From: Limnobacter sp. CACIAM 66H1
Lineage (GTDB): Bacteria; Pseudomonadota; Gammaproteobacteria; Burkholderiales; Burkholderiaceae_B
Length of the DNA: 52,086 nt
Direction of reading: 5' to 3'
Assembly (NCBI RefSeq): GCF_001601825.1
Contig: NZ_LUJK01000019.1
Span: 1 to 52,086, forward strand
Positions within the stretch are counted from its first letter, which is position 1. Each line of letters starts with the position of its first letter. Both the position numbers and the translations under genes were made by a program. This document shows positions 16,653 to 25,534 of this stretch, piece by piece. Under the pieces are notes generated by a model. That model was not told the DNA's origin, did no database searches, and was given only the letters and a program-made list of their open reading frames with translations.

Positions 16653-19064
16653 ATGAGTCAATTCAACAAACTAACAAAACTTGCTATTGCGGTTTCCGTC
16701 TGCATTGGCTTGGCATCCTGCGGTGGTGGTGGTGGTGGCGACAGTGGCGCCTCTTCTGGTGGTGGCGGTGGAACAGTCAGTGGTGCCGCGGCCAAGGGCA
16801 TTATTCAAAACGGCATCGTCACCTTGTTTGATGGTGCTGGCAACCCCCTGAGTACCACTTCAAGTCCAATTCGCACCAGCGCAAATGGAAGCTACACCGC
16901 CACCTTGAGCAATGCAAGTTATGCAGGTCCGTTATTTGTTGAAATCTCGGCTGACGGCATGACCACCATTCTGAACGAAGCCACTGGTAGTTCAGATCCA
17001 GCAACTGGATTGTCCGGCGCGTTGATCAAGTCAGTAGGCAACATCAACGCAGGGCAACCGGTCAGCATCAACGCCACACCATTTACCACGATTGTTGCCG
17101 AGCTAGTGGAGCGTTCCCGGGGCAGTGGCAACGCAACCCCTTTGCTTGTTCAACAAGCCCAAGTCGCAATCACAACCACCTTGGGTTTCAACCCCGTGGC
17201 AACCCAGCCCGTCAACCCTCGCGATCCTGCCAGTTCTGATGCAAGTCCAGAAGCAAAAAAACAGGCCATCTTGCTGGCTGCTTTGGCGCAACTCAGCCAA
17301 GGAATCGCTGATGCAGATTGCCCAGAAGGTACTACCCCCGCAGCCAAACAAATTTGTGCAGCCAACAGTCTGGCCATGGCCTATGCCGGCTCGAGCATTG
17401 CCAATAACCAGGCCACAGTTTCTATTGATGGCTCACAAATTCAAGGTTTTACCGCGGCTATTAGTGCCGTCTCAAGCAACCTGTCAATCAATCAGACTGG
17501 CGCTTCAGTGGACCCCGCAACCGACCCTGCCACTGACGAAATTCGCATGGCGGAAATGAACCCGAATGAACCTCAAACTACCGAGGTTGCAACACCTGAA
17601 CAAGGTTTCAATGAAACTGACGTGGCGGCGGTCAAAACCCTGTTCAACAACCTTCGGTCCAATGCAGCCGCACTGGATAACGATGAACTGAACGGTCCGC
17701 TGGAAACACAGCTTGCAGACTTCGCCGACAGCTTGACCAGCCAGGCGACCGGTCTTGAACCTGGCCCGTTTGATATCACCGAGGCTACGGCTTTGGGGAT
17801 CGAGCTTTGGGCGACTCACCAGTTCTTTGCAGCTCAGGATCCGCAATCCTCCCGTCCAGTTTTCTTTTCTGCCGGCTCTGCCGCTTGTCTGGTTCTGTCT
17901 TCTGTTACACGCGAGCCTGATCAACCAGTCACGGGTGTGGTGTTTGCAAATTCCTCGGGCGCAAACAATGCCAGATTTGTGGGTTGTACCGTATTTGGCG
18001 ACGGCGCAAGTCGCCCTCAGGGGAACGGTTTCCTTGAGTTGCGAAACTACGTATTGATGACACCAATTTCCGGTCAGGTAAACACCTTCAATGTGGAAAG
18101 CGACTCTCGTTTTTGTGACATAGATTTCAATCAGGACAATTCATTTGACCGTTGCCTGAGCCTTGAAGGAAACAGTCGCGTGATCGGCGGTGTTGCGGGT
18201 GCCAATGTGGCTACCGCCAGTGGCAACAAGACCTTTGACAGCATGGGTGTCACAACCAGCATGACCGGTTCATTTAGCGGAATGGTGGCTCCGCCCATTG
18301 AATTCGATTTTAGTGATTCAGCAAACCCGACTGCGGTTGAACTTGCTGACACGACAAACGTGGATATCGACTTTACCGCCACGTTCCCTGATGAAAACAG
18401 TGTGACCTTGGTCGGCAGCGGCTCATTCACTACCACTTCTGGTGATCAAACGATTACCACTGCTTTGAGCAGCTTCAATGTAAGTGGCACTGAGGATCCC
18501 GAGACCCAGGAGTCAACCGGTTCAATCGAAGCACAGGGGCGAATTGAGACTCAATTGGGTGCCTTGCGCGGCAGCTTCTCTGCTGACAGTGATGCAGGGG
18601 TTATCGAATTCACGGGTGCGGTTGATTTGAAAGAGGGTAGTGCTACAAATACCTTGTTTGAAGGTGCAGTAACCCTCAGTGGCACCCCAGCCACTGAAAC
18701 AATGCCCGCTACCGCCTCAGTTCTGTTCGACGGTACACTCAGCTTGCCCAATCGCCCGGAGCTGGTCGTAGAGCTTCAGGTGAACAACGCGGTGTTGAAC
18801 GACACCATGGATGGGGTTGACACTGGGTCACTGGCATTCACTTATCAGCAAAACGGCACCACCGTAATCCTGAACGCATCGAGAAATGAACAGGGTGTGG
18901 AATCCATTACCATCAGCTCACCCACCAGCATGGTTACAGTTGGGCCTTTCAATCCTGACTCTGCGCAAACCGTGGATGTGTTGCGAGATGGTCGACTGGC
19001 GGCACGCTACAATGTGGCCGATGCCCGGGTCAATTACGTGGATGGTACGTTTGAACAATTCTAA
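16653..19064 (+). CDS. Large surface lipoprotein of unknown function
   Basis: An 803-residue predicted lipoprotein: a basic N-terminus, hydrophobic core and lipobox LASC with Cys23, then a flexible run of Gly and Ser. Residues about 45-110 ('AAAKGIIQNGIVTLFD..GNPL') look like a carboxypeptidase-regulatory/Ig-like beta sandwich. Then comes an Ala/Gln-rich helical part (about 130-290) and a long Thr/Ser-rich beta-type region to the end. I recognise no catalytic motif. An AAGGT site precedes ATG 16653. Its last 23 bases overlap the next gene, and a textbook intrinsic terminator begins 13 bases after its stop. Role inferred only as an outer-membrane-attached structural protein. Confidence 0.7.
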   Translation: MSQFNKLTKLAIAVSVCIGLASCGGGGGGDSGASSGGGGGTVSGAAAKGIIQNGIVTLFDGAGNPLSTTSSPIRTSANGSYTATLSNASYAGPLFVEISADGMTTILNEATGSSDPATGLSGALIKSVGNINAGQPVSINATPFTTIVAELVERSRGSGNATPLLVQQAQVAITTTLGFNPVATQPVNPRDPASSDASPEAKKQAILLAALAQLSQGIADADCPEGTTPAAKQICAANSLAMAYAGSSIANNQATVSIDGSQIQGFTAAISAVSSNLSINQTGASVDPATDPATDEIRMAEMNPNEPQTTEVATPEQGFNETDVAAVKTLFNNLRSNAAALDNDELNGPLETQLADFADSLTSQATGLEPGPFDITEATALGIELWATHQFFAAQDPQSSRPVFFSAGSAACLVLSSVTREPDQPVTGVVFANSSGANNARFVGCTVFGDGASRPQGNGFLELRNYVLMTPISGQVNTFNVESDSRFCDIDFNQDNSFDRCLSLEGNSRVIGGVAGANVATASGNKTFDSMGVTTSMTGSFSGMVAPPIEFDFSDSANPTAVELADTTNVDIDFTATFPDENSVTLVGSGSFTTTSGDQTITTALSSFNVSGTEDPETQESTGSIEAQGRIETQLGALRGSFSADSDAGVIEFTGAVDLKEGSATNTLFEGAVTLSGTPATETMPATASVLFDGTLSLPNRPELVVELQVNNAVLNDTMDGVDTGSLAFTYQQNGTTVILNASRNEQGVESITISSPTSMVTVGPFNPDSAQTVDVLRDGRLAARYNVADARVNYVDGTFEQF

Positions 19065-20163
19065 TTTCAGTCTCAAGGCCGCCGCTGTGGCGGCGGCCTT
19101 TTTTATTTCAGATACGGCAAGCGCCAGCGATTCCGGGCAGTACCTGCTCGAATTCAGTGGTCAAACCTATCAGGCCAACAACGCAACATCAATTGATCAG
19201 TTCGACGATCAATTCACCGGGTACAGCCCGAGGCACAGCCAGGTATTTGGCCTGGCCGAGAATGCTGCATATCTGCAAGCCAGTCGAAATGGGTTTACCT
19301 TGCAAGCCTACAAGCGGCAGGAAATTTTTATCAATGCAGGCCGAGAAACCGGTCAGCTTTACGCCGACATTAATGCACGCGTACCACCCAACACCAATCG
19401 CGCTTACGCGGTTGATTTCGATGGTTATGGAATTGAACACACTGGTTTAAGTTTCGCCAAAACCCTGAAGTTGCCGAGTGTTGAAATATCACCTGCATTT
19501 CGGGTTTACAACATCGACCGGTACCGTGAAATTCAGGCCAAAGGCTTCGCTGCGGCTCGCGCAGATGGCAGCTACGACATCAATGTCAATACCGTAGAGC
19601 GCGACACGGAAGCCGATTTTCAGTTTCCTGCTGGTCCTAGCCCAAGTGGCCTGGGTTACGCCCTGGACCTGGCTGTGCAATGGCAGGCCAGGCCCAATAT
19701 TCTGATGTTTGCCAACGTTCAGAACCTGTTTAATAGCAATGAAATTGACAGTACCCCCACCACTGTCCAAACCATCAACAGCAATGTCAATCAGTTCGAT
19801 TCTGATGGTTTCCTCAACTACAACTCAGCCATTCAGGGGCGCAATAGTCGAGAAAACTACACCTTCAGCTTGCCTGTCAAAACCCACGTCGGTGGGCTTT
19901 ACTCCACAGGCGCAGCACATGTTCACCAACTCGGTTTTGATGTCAAACACATCAACGGCTTGGTTTTACCCCGCCTGAGCGCGGGCTGGCAGCAACCTTT
20001 CCCTTGGCTCGAAGGTATCACTGTGGGCTATGAAACGCACTTCGAGGCATTCGATTTTGCGGCGTACTTCAAACATGGCGGGGTCAAGTTTGGGTTCGAT
20101 ACCTTGAGTGATGAAAGTCGCCGAGTGGAGTACTTGCAGTTTTTTTGGCTGGCCAAGCTGTAA
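19042..20163 (+). CDS. Probable outer-membrane beta-barrel protein
   Basis: A 373-residue exported protein. Residues 1-28 form a clean signal peptide: basic start, h-region 'AAAVAAAFFI', cleavage after 'TASA'. The mature part alternates polar and hydrophobic residues, is rich in Tyr/Phe, and ends '..EYLQFFWLAKL', which fits a porin-like beta barrel, but no family is recognised. The frame is open from 18886, yet only ATG 19042 gives the signal peptide; this start lies within the 3' end of the lipoprotein gene (23-nt overlap). The hairpin and T-run of a strong terminator fall on codons 12-21. Likely works with the lipoprotein encoded upstream (inference from overlap). Confidence 0.65.
   Translation: MVRLNNSNFSLKAAAVAAAFFISDTASASDSGQYLLEFSGQTYQANNATSIDQFDDQFTGYSPRHSQVFGLAENAAYLQASRNGFTLQAYKRQEIFINAGRETGQLYADINARVPPNTNRAYAVDFDGYGIEHTGLSFAKTLKLPSVEISPAFRVYNIDRYREIQAKGFAAARADGSYDINVNTVERDTEADFQFPAGPSPSGLGYALDLAVQWQARPNILMFANVQNLFNSNEIDSTPTTVQTINSNVNQFDSDGFLNYNSAIQGRNSRENYTFSLPVKTHVGGLYSTGAAHVHQLGFDVKHINGLVLPRLSAGWQQPFPWLEGITVGYETHFEAFDFAAYFKHGGVKFGFDTLSDESRRVEYLQFFWLAKL
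19077..19104 (+). terminator. Canonical intrinsic terminator within a coding sequence
   Basis: Perfect 9-bp GC-only stem GGCCGCCGC (19077-19085) and GCGGCGGCC (19090-19098), TGTG loop, then six T (19099-19104). It is placed ideally to end the lipoprotein transcript (stop at 19062-19064) but sits inside the next gene, encoding its signal-peptide core. Confidence 0.85.
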
Positions 20164-20199
20164 AATCGAGCAATTCTTCCTATCTTCAGGGGTAATTGC

Positions 20200-21396
20200 T
20201 TGAATTGGTTTCAGCGAATCAACCCAGCCTGGTTTCTGGCAGGGGTGGCGTTTTTTTTGCCGATTAAGCCGGCGCCGGTGAATTTGCTGTTGGCTATTGC
20301 AATTCTATTTTCGTTAATTAATTCTGAATGTCGTCAAACTATTGGTCGTTTGTTCACTCGAGTAGAGTTAGTTCCCCTTTGGCTGCTTCTCGGGTATTTG
20401 GCACTCACGTTTTTTCATCCTGGCAATGATGAATCCAACTATTCAGAGTTCATTAGCAAGTATGGGCGACTGTCTCTAATTCCGTTTCTAGCCAGTATCC
20501 TGATCAATCCAGAAAACAGGCATCTGGTTGGTAAAGGATTCTTGGCTGGAATGGGGGTAGTACTGGCTTTGTCGTACGCTGTTTGGTTCGGGGTTGATCC
20601 GTCGTATTTCGGCGCCAAGGCAACCGACATGTATGCCATTCCAAGTAATCCAACCGTATTCAAATCGCACATCACACATAACTTCTTTTTGGTTGTCGCA
20701 ATTTATCTGTGGATCTTGTCTATCTTTCGCTCGGAAAAACTGCTTTCCAAATTGATCTTCGCTTTGCTAACCTTACTCGCGCTGGTTAATTTGTTTGGCA
20801 TGATCGATGGGCGTACAGGCTGGCTCGTTTTCATGGTCGTCCCTTTGTATTTTGGTTATCAAAAACTTGGGTTGAAAGGTTTCGTAATTGCTGGTGTTGC
20901 GTTTGTCGCTTTATTGGTTTCAGCGTATTTTTTAGTCGACAATGTACACGACCGTTTTTCCACCACTTGGTTGGAAGTTCAACAAGTGCTTCAGGATAAA
21001 CCTCAGCAGGAAACCAGTATTGGAGAACGCGTTATGTACTTGACCGCCAGTTGGTCTGCTTTCATCAACGCTCCTCTATTCGGTTACGGGTTGGGTGGAA
21101 TTCAGGCTGCTGTTCAACCATTTACCTCGGCGGCAGGTTGGCCGCCTTTTTACAACCCTCACAACCAGTTTCTAATGTTGGTGTTGCAGGGTGGTTTGCT
21201 GGCGCTTGTTTTGTATATTTGGTTCTTCGGTGTTGCGGTTTATCGAAGTAGTCAAAATACGTGGTCGAGTACTTACGTTCTACCCTTGATGATGTTCTAT
21301 CTGGTTGGAAACATGCTGAACTCATTCCACTTTGATTTTGCTGAAAGTGTGGGTTTTTTGATTTTATATTCAGCGTATCTGGGTAGTGCAAAATGA
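20200..21396 (+). CDS. O-antigen ligase/polymerase family membrane protein (Wzy_C)
   Basis: A 398-residue polytopic protein with about 11 hydrophobic segments and a large periplasmic loop around residues 245-300. 'GRTGWLVF' (about 208) and 'NPHNQFLMLVLQGG' (about 320) are the Arg and His motifs of the Wzy_C family, which holds both WaaL ligases (joining O-antigen to lipid A-core) and Wzy polymerases. It begins with TTG 20200 behind an AGGGG site. It heads the polysaccharide operon and its stop overlaps the next gene (ATGA at 21393). Ligase and polymerase cannot be separated from sequence alone. Confidence 0.82.
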   Translation: MNWFQRINPAWFLAGVAFFLPIKPAPVNLLLAIAILFSLINSECRQTIGRLFTRVELVPLWLLLGYLALTFFHPGNDESNYSEFISKYGRLSLIPFLASILINPENRHLVGKGFLAGMGVVLALSYAVWFGVDPSYFGAKATDMYAIPSNPTVFKSHITHNFFLVVAIYLWILSIFRSEKLLSKLIFALLTLLALVNLFGMIDGRTGWLVFMVVPLYFGYQKLGLKGFVIAGVAFVALLVSAYFLVDNVHDRFSTTWLEVQQVLQDKPQQETSIGERVMYLTASWSAFINAPLFGYGLGGIQAAVQPFTSAAGWPPFYNPHNQFLMLVLQGGLLALVLYIWFFGVAVYRSSQNTWSSTYVLPLMMFYLVGNMLNSFHFDFAESVGFLILYSAYLGSAK

Positions 21397-22421
21397 CCTT
21401 GTTTATTCATGCACCCAATGTGCATCAAGGGGGCGGCCGAACCTTGCTGAGCGCTCTTCTGGGGCAAGTGGATAAAACTGCTTGTTGCGTGTTGGACGAA
21501 CGCATGAATAAAAGTGATGCAGTTTTTAATCCTGCAACTCATTCGATCAAGCCAACACTGTTTGATCGACTTTGCGCTGAAATTTTTCTGGCAAAGAACG
21601 CGAAAGCCGATGATATTGTGCTGTGCTTTGGTAATTTGCCCCCTTTGTTTAAATCACGCGCCAAGGTGACTGTTTTTCTTCAAAACCGGTACATGTTTGG
21701 CACCCACGATTTTTCCCGATTCGCACTAGGTACCAAGTTGCGTTTATGGTTGGAGCGTTGGTGGTTCTGCACCCGTATGCGGTCGAACTATCAAATCATT
21801 GTTCAATCGGTAACTATGCAGCGTGAACTACAGTCTAGCCTCGGTTTTAAAGCAACGGTTTTACCTTTTCTTGCGGCTAATGATGAGCCAAGCATAATCA
21901 CTGCCGAGAGTTTTCAAAACAAAGAATTTGATTTCGTATACGTGTCTTCGGCCGAGCCACACAAAAACCATGCAGCACTTCTGGAAGCGTGGGTGTTGTT
22001 GGCTGAGCAGGGTATAAAGCCAACCCTTGCGCTTACCGTAAGCGGGCAAACTGCCGCGAATGTTGCCCAGTTAATTGAGCAGAAAAAAACTGCACATGGC
22101 TTGCAAATTACCAACTTTGGTACTTTAAAGCATGGCGATGTTCACAATCTATACCGCGCTTCAAACGCCTTGATCTTCCCCTCAAAGCTGGAATCATTTG
22201 GCCTTCCATTGCTTGAGGCCAGCAAGTTGGGTATGCCGGTTCTTGCACCAGAACTGGACTATGTTCGTGACGTAATCGAGCCTGCTCAAACTTTTGATCC
22301 AAATTCTCCTACTTCGATTGCCCGGGCTGTTTTGCGTCATCTCAATATACATTTGCCCAAAACGGAAACTGTTGATGCCAAGGCATTTCTGGCCCACGTC
22401 TTGCAGCAGGACAAGCAATGA
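21393..22421 (+). CDS. Family 4 glycosyltransferase
   Basis: A 342-residue GT-B glycosyltransferase. The C-terminal nucleotide-sugar half is clear: 'DFVYVSSAEPHKNHAALLEAW' (about 172), 'FGTLKHGDVHNLYRASNALIFPS' and the E-x7-E motif in 'ESFGLPLLEASKLG' (about 268). The N-terminal half is divergent. It overlaps both neighbours by 4 bases. It would add one sugar to the lipid-linked repeat on the cytoplasmic face of the membrane; donor and acceptor are unknown. Confidence 0.82.
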   Translation: MTLFIHAPNVHQGGGRTLLSALLGQVDKTACCVLDERMNKSDAVFNPATHSIKPTLFDRLCAEIFLAKNAKADDIVLCFGNLPPLFKSRAKVTVFLQNRYMFGTHDFSRFALGTKLRLWLERWWFCTRMRSNYQIIVQSVTMQRELQSSLGFKATVLPFLAANDEPSIITAESFQNKEFDFVYVSSAEPHKNHAALLEAWVLLAEQGIKPTLALTVSGQTAANVAQLIEQKKTAHGLQITNFGTLKHGDVHNLYRASNALIFPSKLESFGLPLLEASKLGMPVLAPELDYVRDVIEPAQTFDPNSPTSIARAVLRHLNIHLPKTETVDAKAFLAHVLQQDKQ

Positions 22422-23647
22422 GAATACTGATAGTCACCCAGTATTTTTGGCCTGAAAGTTTCATGATCAACGAAGTGGTCAAGGCCTTGGTTAAACAGGG
22501 CCATCAAGTAGTGGTTGCTACAGGTAAACCCAATTATCCCGACGGTAATATTTTCCCAGGCTACAGGGCCAATGGGGTTCAGCGAGAACTGTTTGGCGAA
22601 CAAACGCTCATAGTACGAGTTCCCACATGGCCGCGTAAACATGGTGGTGCCAAAAATCTTATCTTGAACTACCTGGTATTTGTTTTTGCGGGCATGTTCT
22701 GTTTGCCTTGGGCTTTGCGCGGTTTGAAGTTCGATGCAATATTGGTGTACGCACCTTCACCCATCACGCAAACTATTCCAGCAATTCTATTGAAGTGGAT
22801 TAAACGTGCGCCACTGGCTTTGTGGGTTCAAGACTTATGGCCGGAAAGTTTGCAGGCCACAGGTTTCGTACGCAATAAGAAAGCACTGACCGCCGTAGGT
22901 TATATGGTTTACTGGATTTACAAGGGTTGCGACCTGCTGCTGGCCCAGTCCAAGGCATTTATTGCACCATTGAATAAATATGCAAACCTTAGCAAGATTC
23001 GTTATCAACCCAACTCTTTTCCAGAACAGAGCACAGAAGCGCTTGTTGATGGGCCTGCGGCATTGCTAGCCACCCTGGAAAACAGATTCTGCGTAGTTTT
23101 TGCCGGAAACCTTGGGCAGGTTCAAGCACTGGATTGTGTTATCGATGCAGCTGAATTGTTGAAAGATCACCCTGATATTTCAATCGTACTTGTTGGAAGC
23201 GGCAGTAAAAGCGAATGGCTCGCCCAACAAAAACGGGAACGGGGCCTTGACAACCTTGAGTTACCTGGCCGGTTTCCAATGCAAACCATGCCTTCCATTT
23301 TCAATAGGGCGGGTGCGTTACTCGTCTCCTTAGAGGATGATCCTATTTTTGAACTAACGATCCCTAGTAAAGTTCAGGCTTATTTGGCTGCGGGGAAACC
23401 AGTATTGGCCAGTTTGAATGGCGAGGGTGCACAGGTCGTGCTTGAGGCCAAAGCTGGTCTAGCGTCGCCCGCCGGAGACAGTGCGGCGTTGGCAGCAAAT
23501 ATTTTGAAGATTAAGCAGATGCCGAGTGACGAACGCGATACATTGGGCCGCCAGGGGAAGTTGTATTTCCTTGAGTATTTTGAAACTGAAAGCCAAGCCC
23601 GTCACTTGGCTGAAACGCTCAGTGCCATGGGAAAGGGTAAAAAATGA
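22418..23647 (+). CDS. wbuB: WbuB-like glycosyltransferase (L-FucNAc/L-QuiNAc transferase)
   Basis: A 409-residue GT4 enzyme resembling WbuB. Typical elements are 'ILIVTQYFWPESFMINE' at the start, 'GKPNYPDGNIFPGY' (about 48), a membrane-associating segment 'YLVFVFAGMFCLPWAL' (about 86) and 'LWVQDLWPESLQATG' (about 136). WbuB proteins transfer N-acetyl-L-fucosamine in several O-antigens. It sits directly beside genes for a UDP-L-6-deoxy-HexNAc pathway, which supports that donor class. It overlaps the genes on both sides by four bases. Confidence 0.82.
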   Translation: MRILIVTQYFWPESFMINEVVKALVKQGHQVVVATGKPNYPDGNIFPGYRANGVQRELFGEQTLIVRVPTWPRKHGGAKNLILNYLVFVFAGMFCLPWALRGLKFDAILVYAPSPITQTIPAILLKWIKRAPLALWVQDLWPESLQATGFVRNKKALTAVGYMVYWIYKGCDLLLAQSKAFIAPLNKYANLSKIRYQPNSFPEQSTEALVDGPAALLATLENRFCVVFAGNLGQVQALDCVIDAAELLKDHPDISIVLVGSGSKSEWLAQQKRERGLDNLELPGRFPMQTMPSIFNRAGALLVSLEDDPIFELTIPSKVQAYLAAGKPVLASLNGEGAQVVLEAKAGLASPAGDSAALAANILKIKQMPSDERDTLGRQGKLYFLEYFETESQARHLAETLSAMGKGKK

Positions 23648-24507
23648 AAATTCTGGTGTTGGGTATTACAGGCATGTTGGGTAGTGCAGTGTTCAAAGCG
23701 CTGTGTGAAAGCAAACAATTTCAGGTGTGGGGCAGTCAACGCAGCCTTAGCTGTCACCCAAAGCTTGCTGCCTTGCCCTCGGCGGGCATTCTCACCGGGG
23801 TGGATGTCCTGGATCAGGACACGTTGGTGAACACTTTTGCAAAGGTTAAGCCCGATGTGGTCATCAACTGCGTGGGGCTGATCAAGCAACTTGAGCAAGC
23901 CAACGACCCGCTAAGCGTTTTGCCAATTAATGCCATGCTACCGCATCGTCTATTGCGCCTGTGTAGCTTGGGTGGTGCCCGCCTGGTACATATCAGTACC
24001 GATTGCGTGTTCAATGGCAAGAAGGGCAATTACCTTGAAAGTGATCCTTCTGATGCCGAGGATCTGTATGGTCGGTCAAAGTACATCGGCGAGCTTACTG
24101 ACAGCCCAAGCGCAATTACCCTGCGAACCTCCATTATTGGGCATGAGTTGGGCACCAGCTTCGCTCTGCTTGAGTGGTTTCTGGCGCAGCAAGGCAGCGT
24201 GAAAGGTTTTTCCAAAGCAATATTCTCCGGTGTACCCACTTGCGAACTGGCCAGAATCATCATTGAATATGTTCTGTCAAAGCCTCAGTTGCATGGTCTG
24301 TATCATGTGGCCGCTGAACCCATTTCCAAGCTGAGCCTGCTGCAACTGGTGGCCAAAGAGTATGGCGTACAAACCACAATCAATCCCGACAGCGGCTTGG
24401 TCATCGATCGATCACTTTGCGCTGCGCGCTTCCAGCAGGCAAGCGGGTATACTGCCCCTAAATGGCCTGATTTGATTCACAAAATGCGCCAATCCCGAAT
24501 TCAATAA
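23644..24507 (+). CDS. RmlD-like NAD(P)H-dependent sugar reductase
   Basis: A 287-residue short-chain dehydrogenase of the RmlD type: 'GITGMLGS' nucleotide-binding loop at the N-terminus, 'DVVINCVGLIKQ' (about 76), the YxxxK pair in 'YGRSKYIGE' (about 140). FnlB/WbjC/Cap5F reductases of UDP-L-FucNAc synthesis are about 370 residues with a C-terminal cupin; this protein has no cupin. That matches WbvR-type reductases of the UDP-L-RhaNAc/UDP-L-QuiNAc route. It lies between wbuB and an fnlA-like gene. A true RmlD role is less likely because no rmlB is nearby. Confidence 0.75.
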   Translation: MKILVLGITGMLGSAVFKALCESKQFQVWGSQRSLSCHPKLAALPSAGILTGVDVLDQDTLVNTFAKVKPDVVINCVGLIKQLEQANDPLSVLPINAMLPHRLLRLCSLGGARLVHISTDCVFNGKKGNYLESDPSDAEDLYGRSKYIGELTDSPSAITLRTSIIGHELGTSFALLEWFLAQQGSVKGFSKAIFSGVPTCELARIIIEYVLSKPQLHGLYHVAAEPISKLSLLQLVAKEYGVQTTINPDSGLVIDRSLCAARFQQASGYTAPKWPDLIHKMRQSRIQ

Positions 24508-24523
24508 ATACTGACGAGTCCCC

Positions 24524-25534
24524 ATGTTCGACGGAAAAGTACTCATGATCACCGGTGGTACAGGGTCGTTTGGCCACACCGTGCTGAAGCGTTTTATCGA
24601 AACTGAAGTGAAAGAAATCCGCATCTTCAGTCGTGATGAAAAAAAGCAGGAAGACATGCGCATTGCCTTGGGCTGCGACAAGGTCAAGTTCTACATCGGT
24701 GATGTTCGCGATTATGACAGTCTTGCGCAAGCCATGACTGGCGTTGATTACGTGTTCCATGCTGCCGCCTTGAAGCAGGTGCCTTCCTGCGAGTTTTACC
24801 CTATGGAGGCCGTGCGCACCAACGTGTTGGGGACCGAGAACATGCTGAACGCGGCCATTGCCAAGGGTGTTAGTCGCGTGGTGGTTTTAAGTACCGACAA
24901 AGCGGTGTATCCCATCAACGCCATGGGAATTTCAAAGGCAATGGCGGAAAAGCTCATGGTTGCGAAGTCCCGCACCATCCCCGAGGGAGGTACTGTGGTG
25001 TGTGCCACCCGATATGGCAACGTCATGGCCAGTCGCGGCTCAGTCATTCCCTTGTTCATCCAGCAGTTGCTGGATGGTCAGGAAATCACGGTTACCGACC
25101 CCAGCATGACCCGTTTTTTGATGTCACTTGAAGAGTCGGTTGATCTGGTTTTGCATGCGTTTGAACATGGTCAGCAAGGCGATATTTTTATTCAAAAAGC
25201 ACCAGCCTCTACTGTGGCGGATCTTGCCCAAGCATTGAAAGAACTTCTGAACAAAAACAACCCGGTTAAAGTCATCGGTACCCGGCATGGTGAAAAACTT
25301 TATGAGTCCTTGGTGTCGCGCGAAGAAATGGCCAAAGCTGAAGACATGGGCAGATATTTCCGCATCCCAGCAGATAATCGCGACCTGAACTACAAAAAGT
25401 ATTTTGTAGAAGGCGAACAGCGTATTTCCGAATTCGATGACTACACGTCTCACAACACACATCGCCTGGATTTGCAGGGCGTAATGGATGTACTCAAAAA
25501 GCTCGACTATGTGCAGGAGTTTTTGAATGCTTAA
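24524..25534 (+). CDS. fnlA: UDP-GlcNAc 4,6-dehydratase/5-epimerase (FnlA/WbjB/CapE type)
   Basis: A 336-residue extended SDR enzyme of full family length. 'GGTGSFGHTV' binds NAD(P) at residues 11-20. 'AAALKQVPSCEFYPMEA' and 'STDKAVYPINAMGISKAMAEK' (about 125-145) are hallmarks, with MxxxK replacing YxxxK as in this subfamily. It starts UDP-L-FucNAc/L-QuiNAc synthesis by dehydrating UDP-GlcNAc at C4/C6 with C5 (and C3) epimerisation. It lies 16 bp after the reductase gene and overlaps the 2-epimerase gene. Confidence 0.9.
   Translation: MFDGKVLMITGGTGSFGHTVLKRFIETEVKEIRIFSRDEKKQEDMRIALGCDKVKFYIGDVRDYDSLAQAMTGVDYVFHAAALKQVPSCEFYPMEAVRTNVLGTENMLNAAIAKGVSRVVVLSTDKAVYPINAMGISKAMAEKLMVAKSRTIPEGGTVVCATRYGNVMASRGSVIPLFIQQLLDGQEITVTDPSMTRFLMSLEESVDLVLHAFEHGQQGDIFIQKAPASTVADLAQALKELLNKNNPVKVIGTRHGEKLYESLVSREEMAKAEDMGRYFRIPADNRDLNYKKYFVEGEQRISEFDDYTSHNTHRLDLQGVMDVLKKLDYVQEFLNA

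Noticed and set aside
23644-24507. Calling the RmlD-like reductase a true RmlD (dTDP-rhamnose)
   Set aside because: It is embedded between wbuB-like and fnlA-like genes with 4- and 16-bp junctions, 10 kb from rmlA-rmlC, and no rmlB is present.
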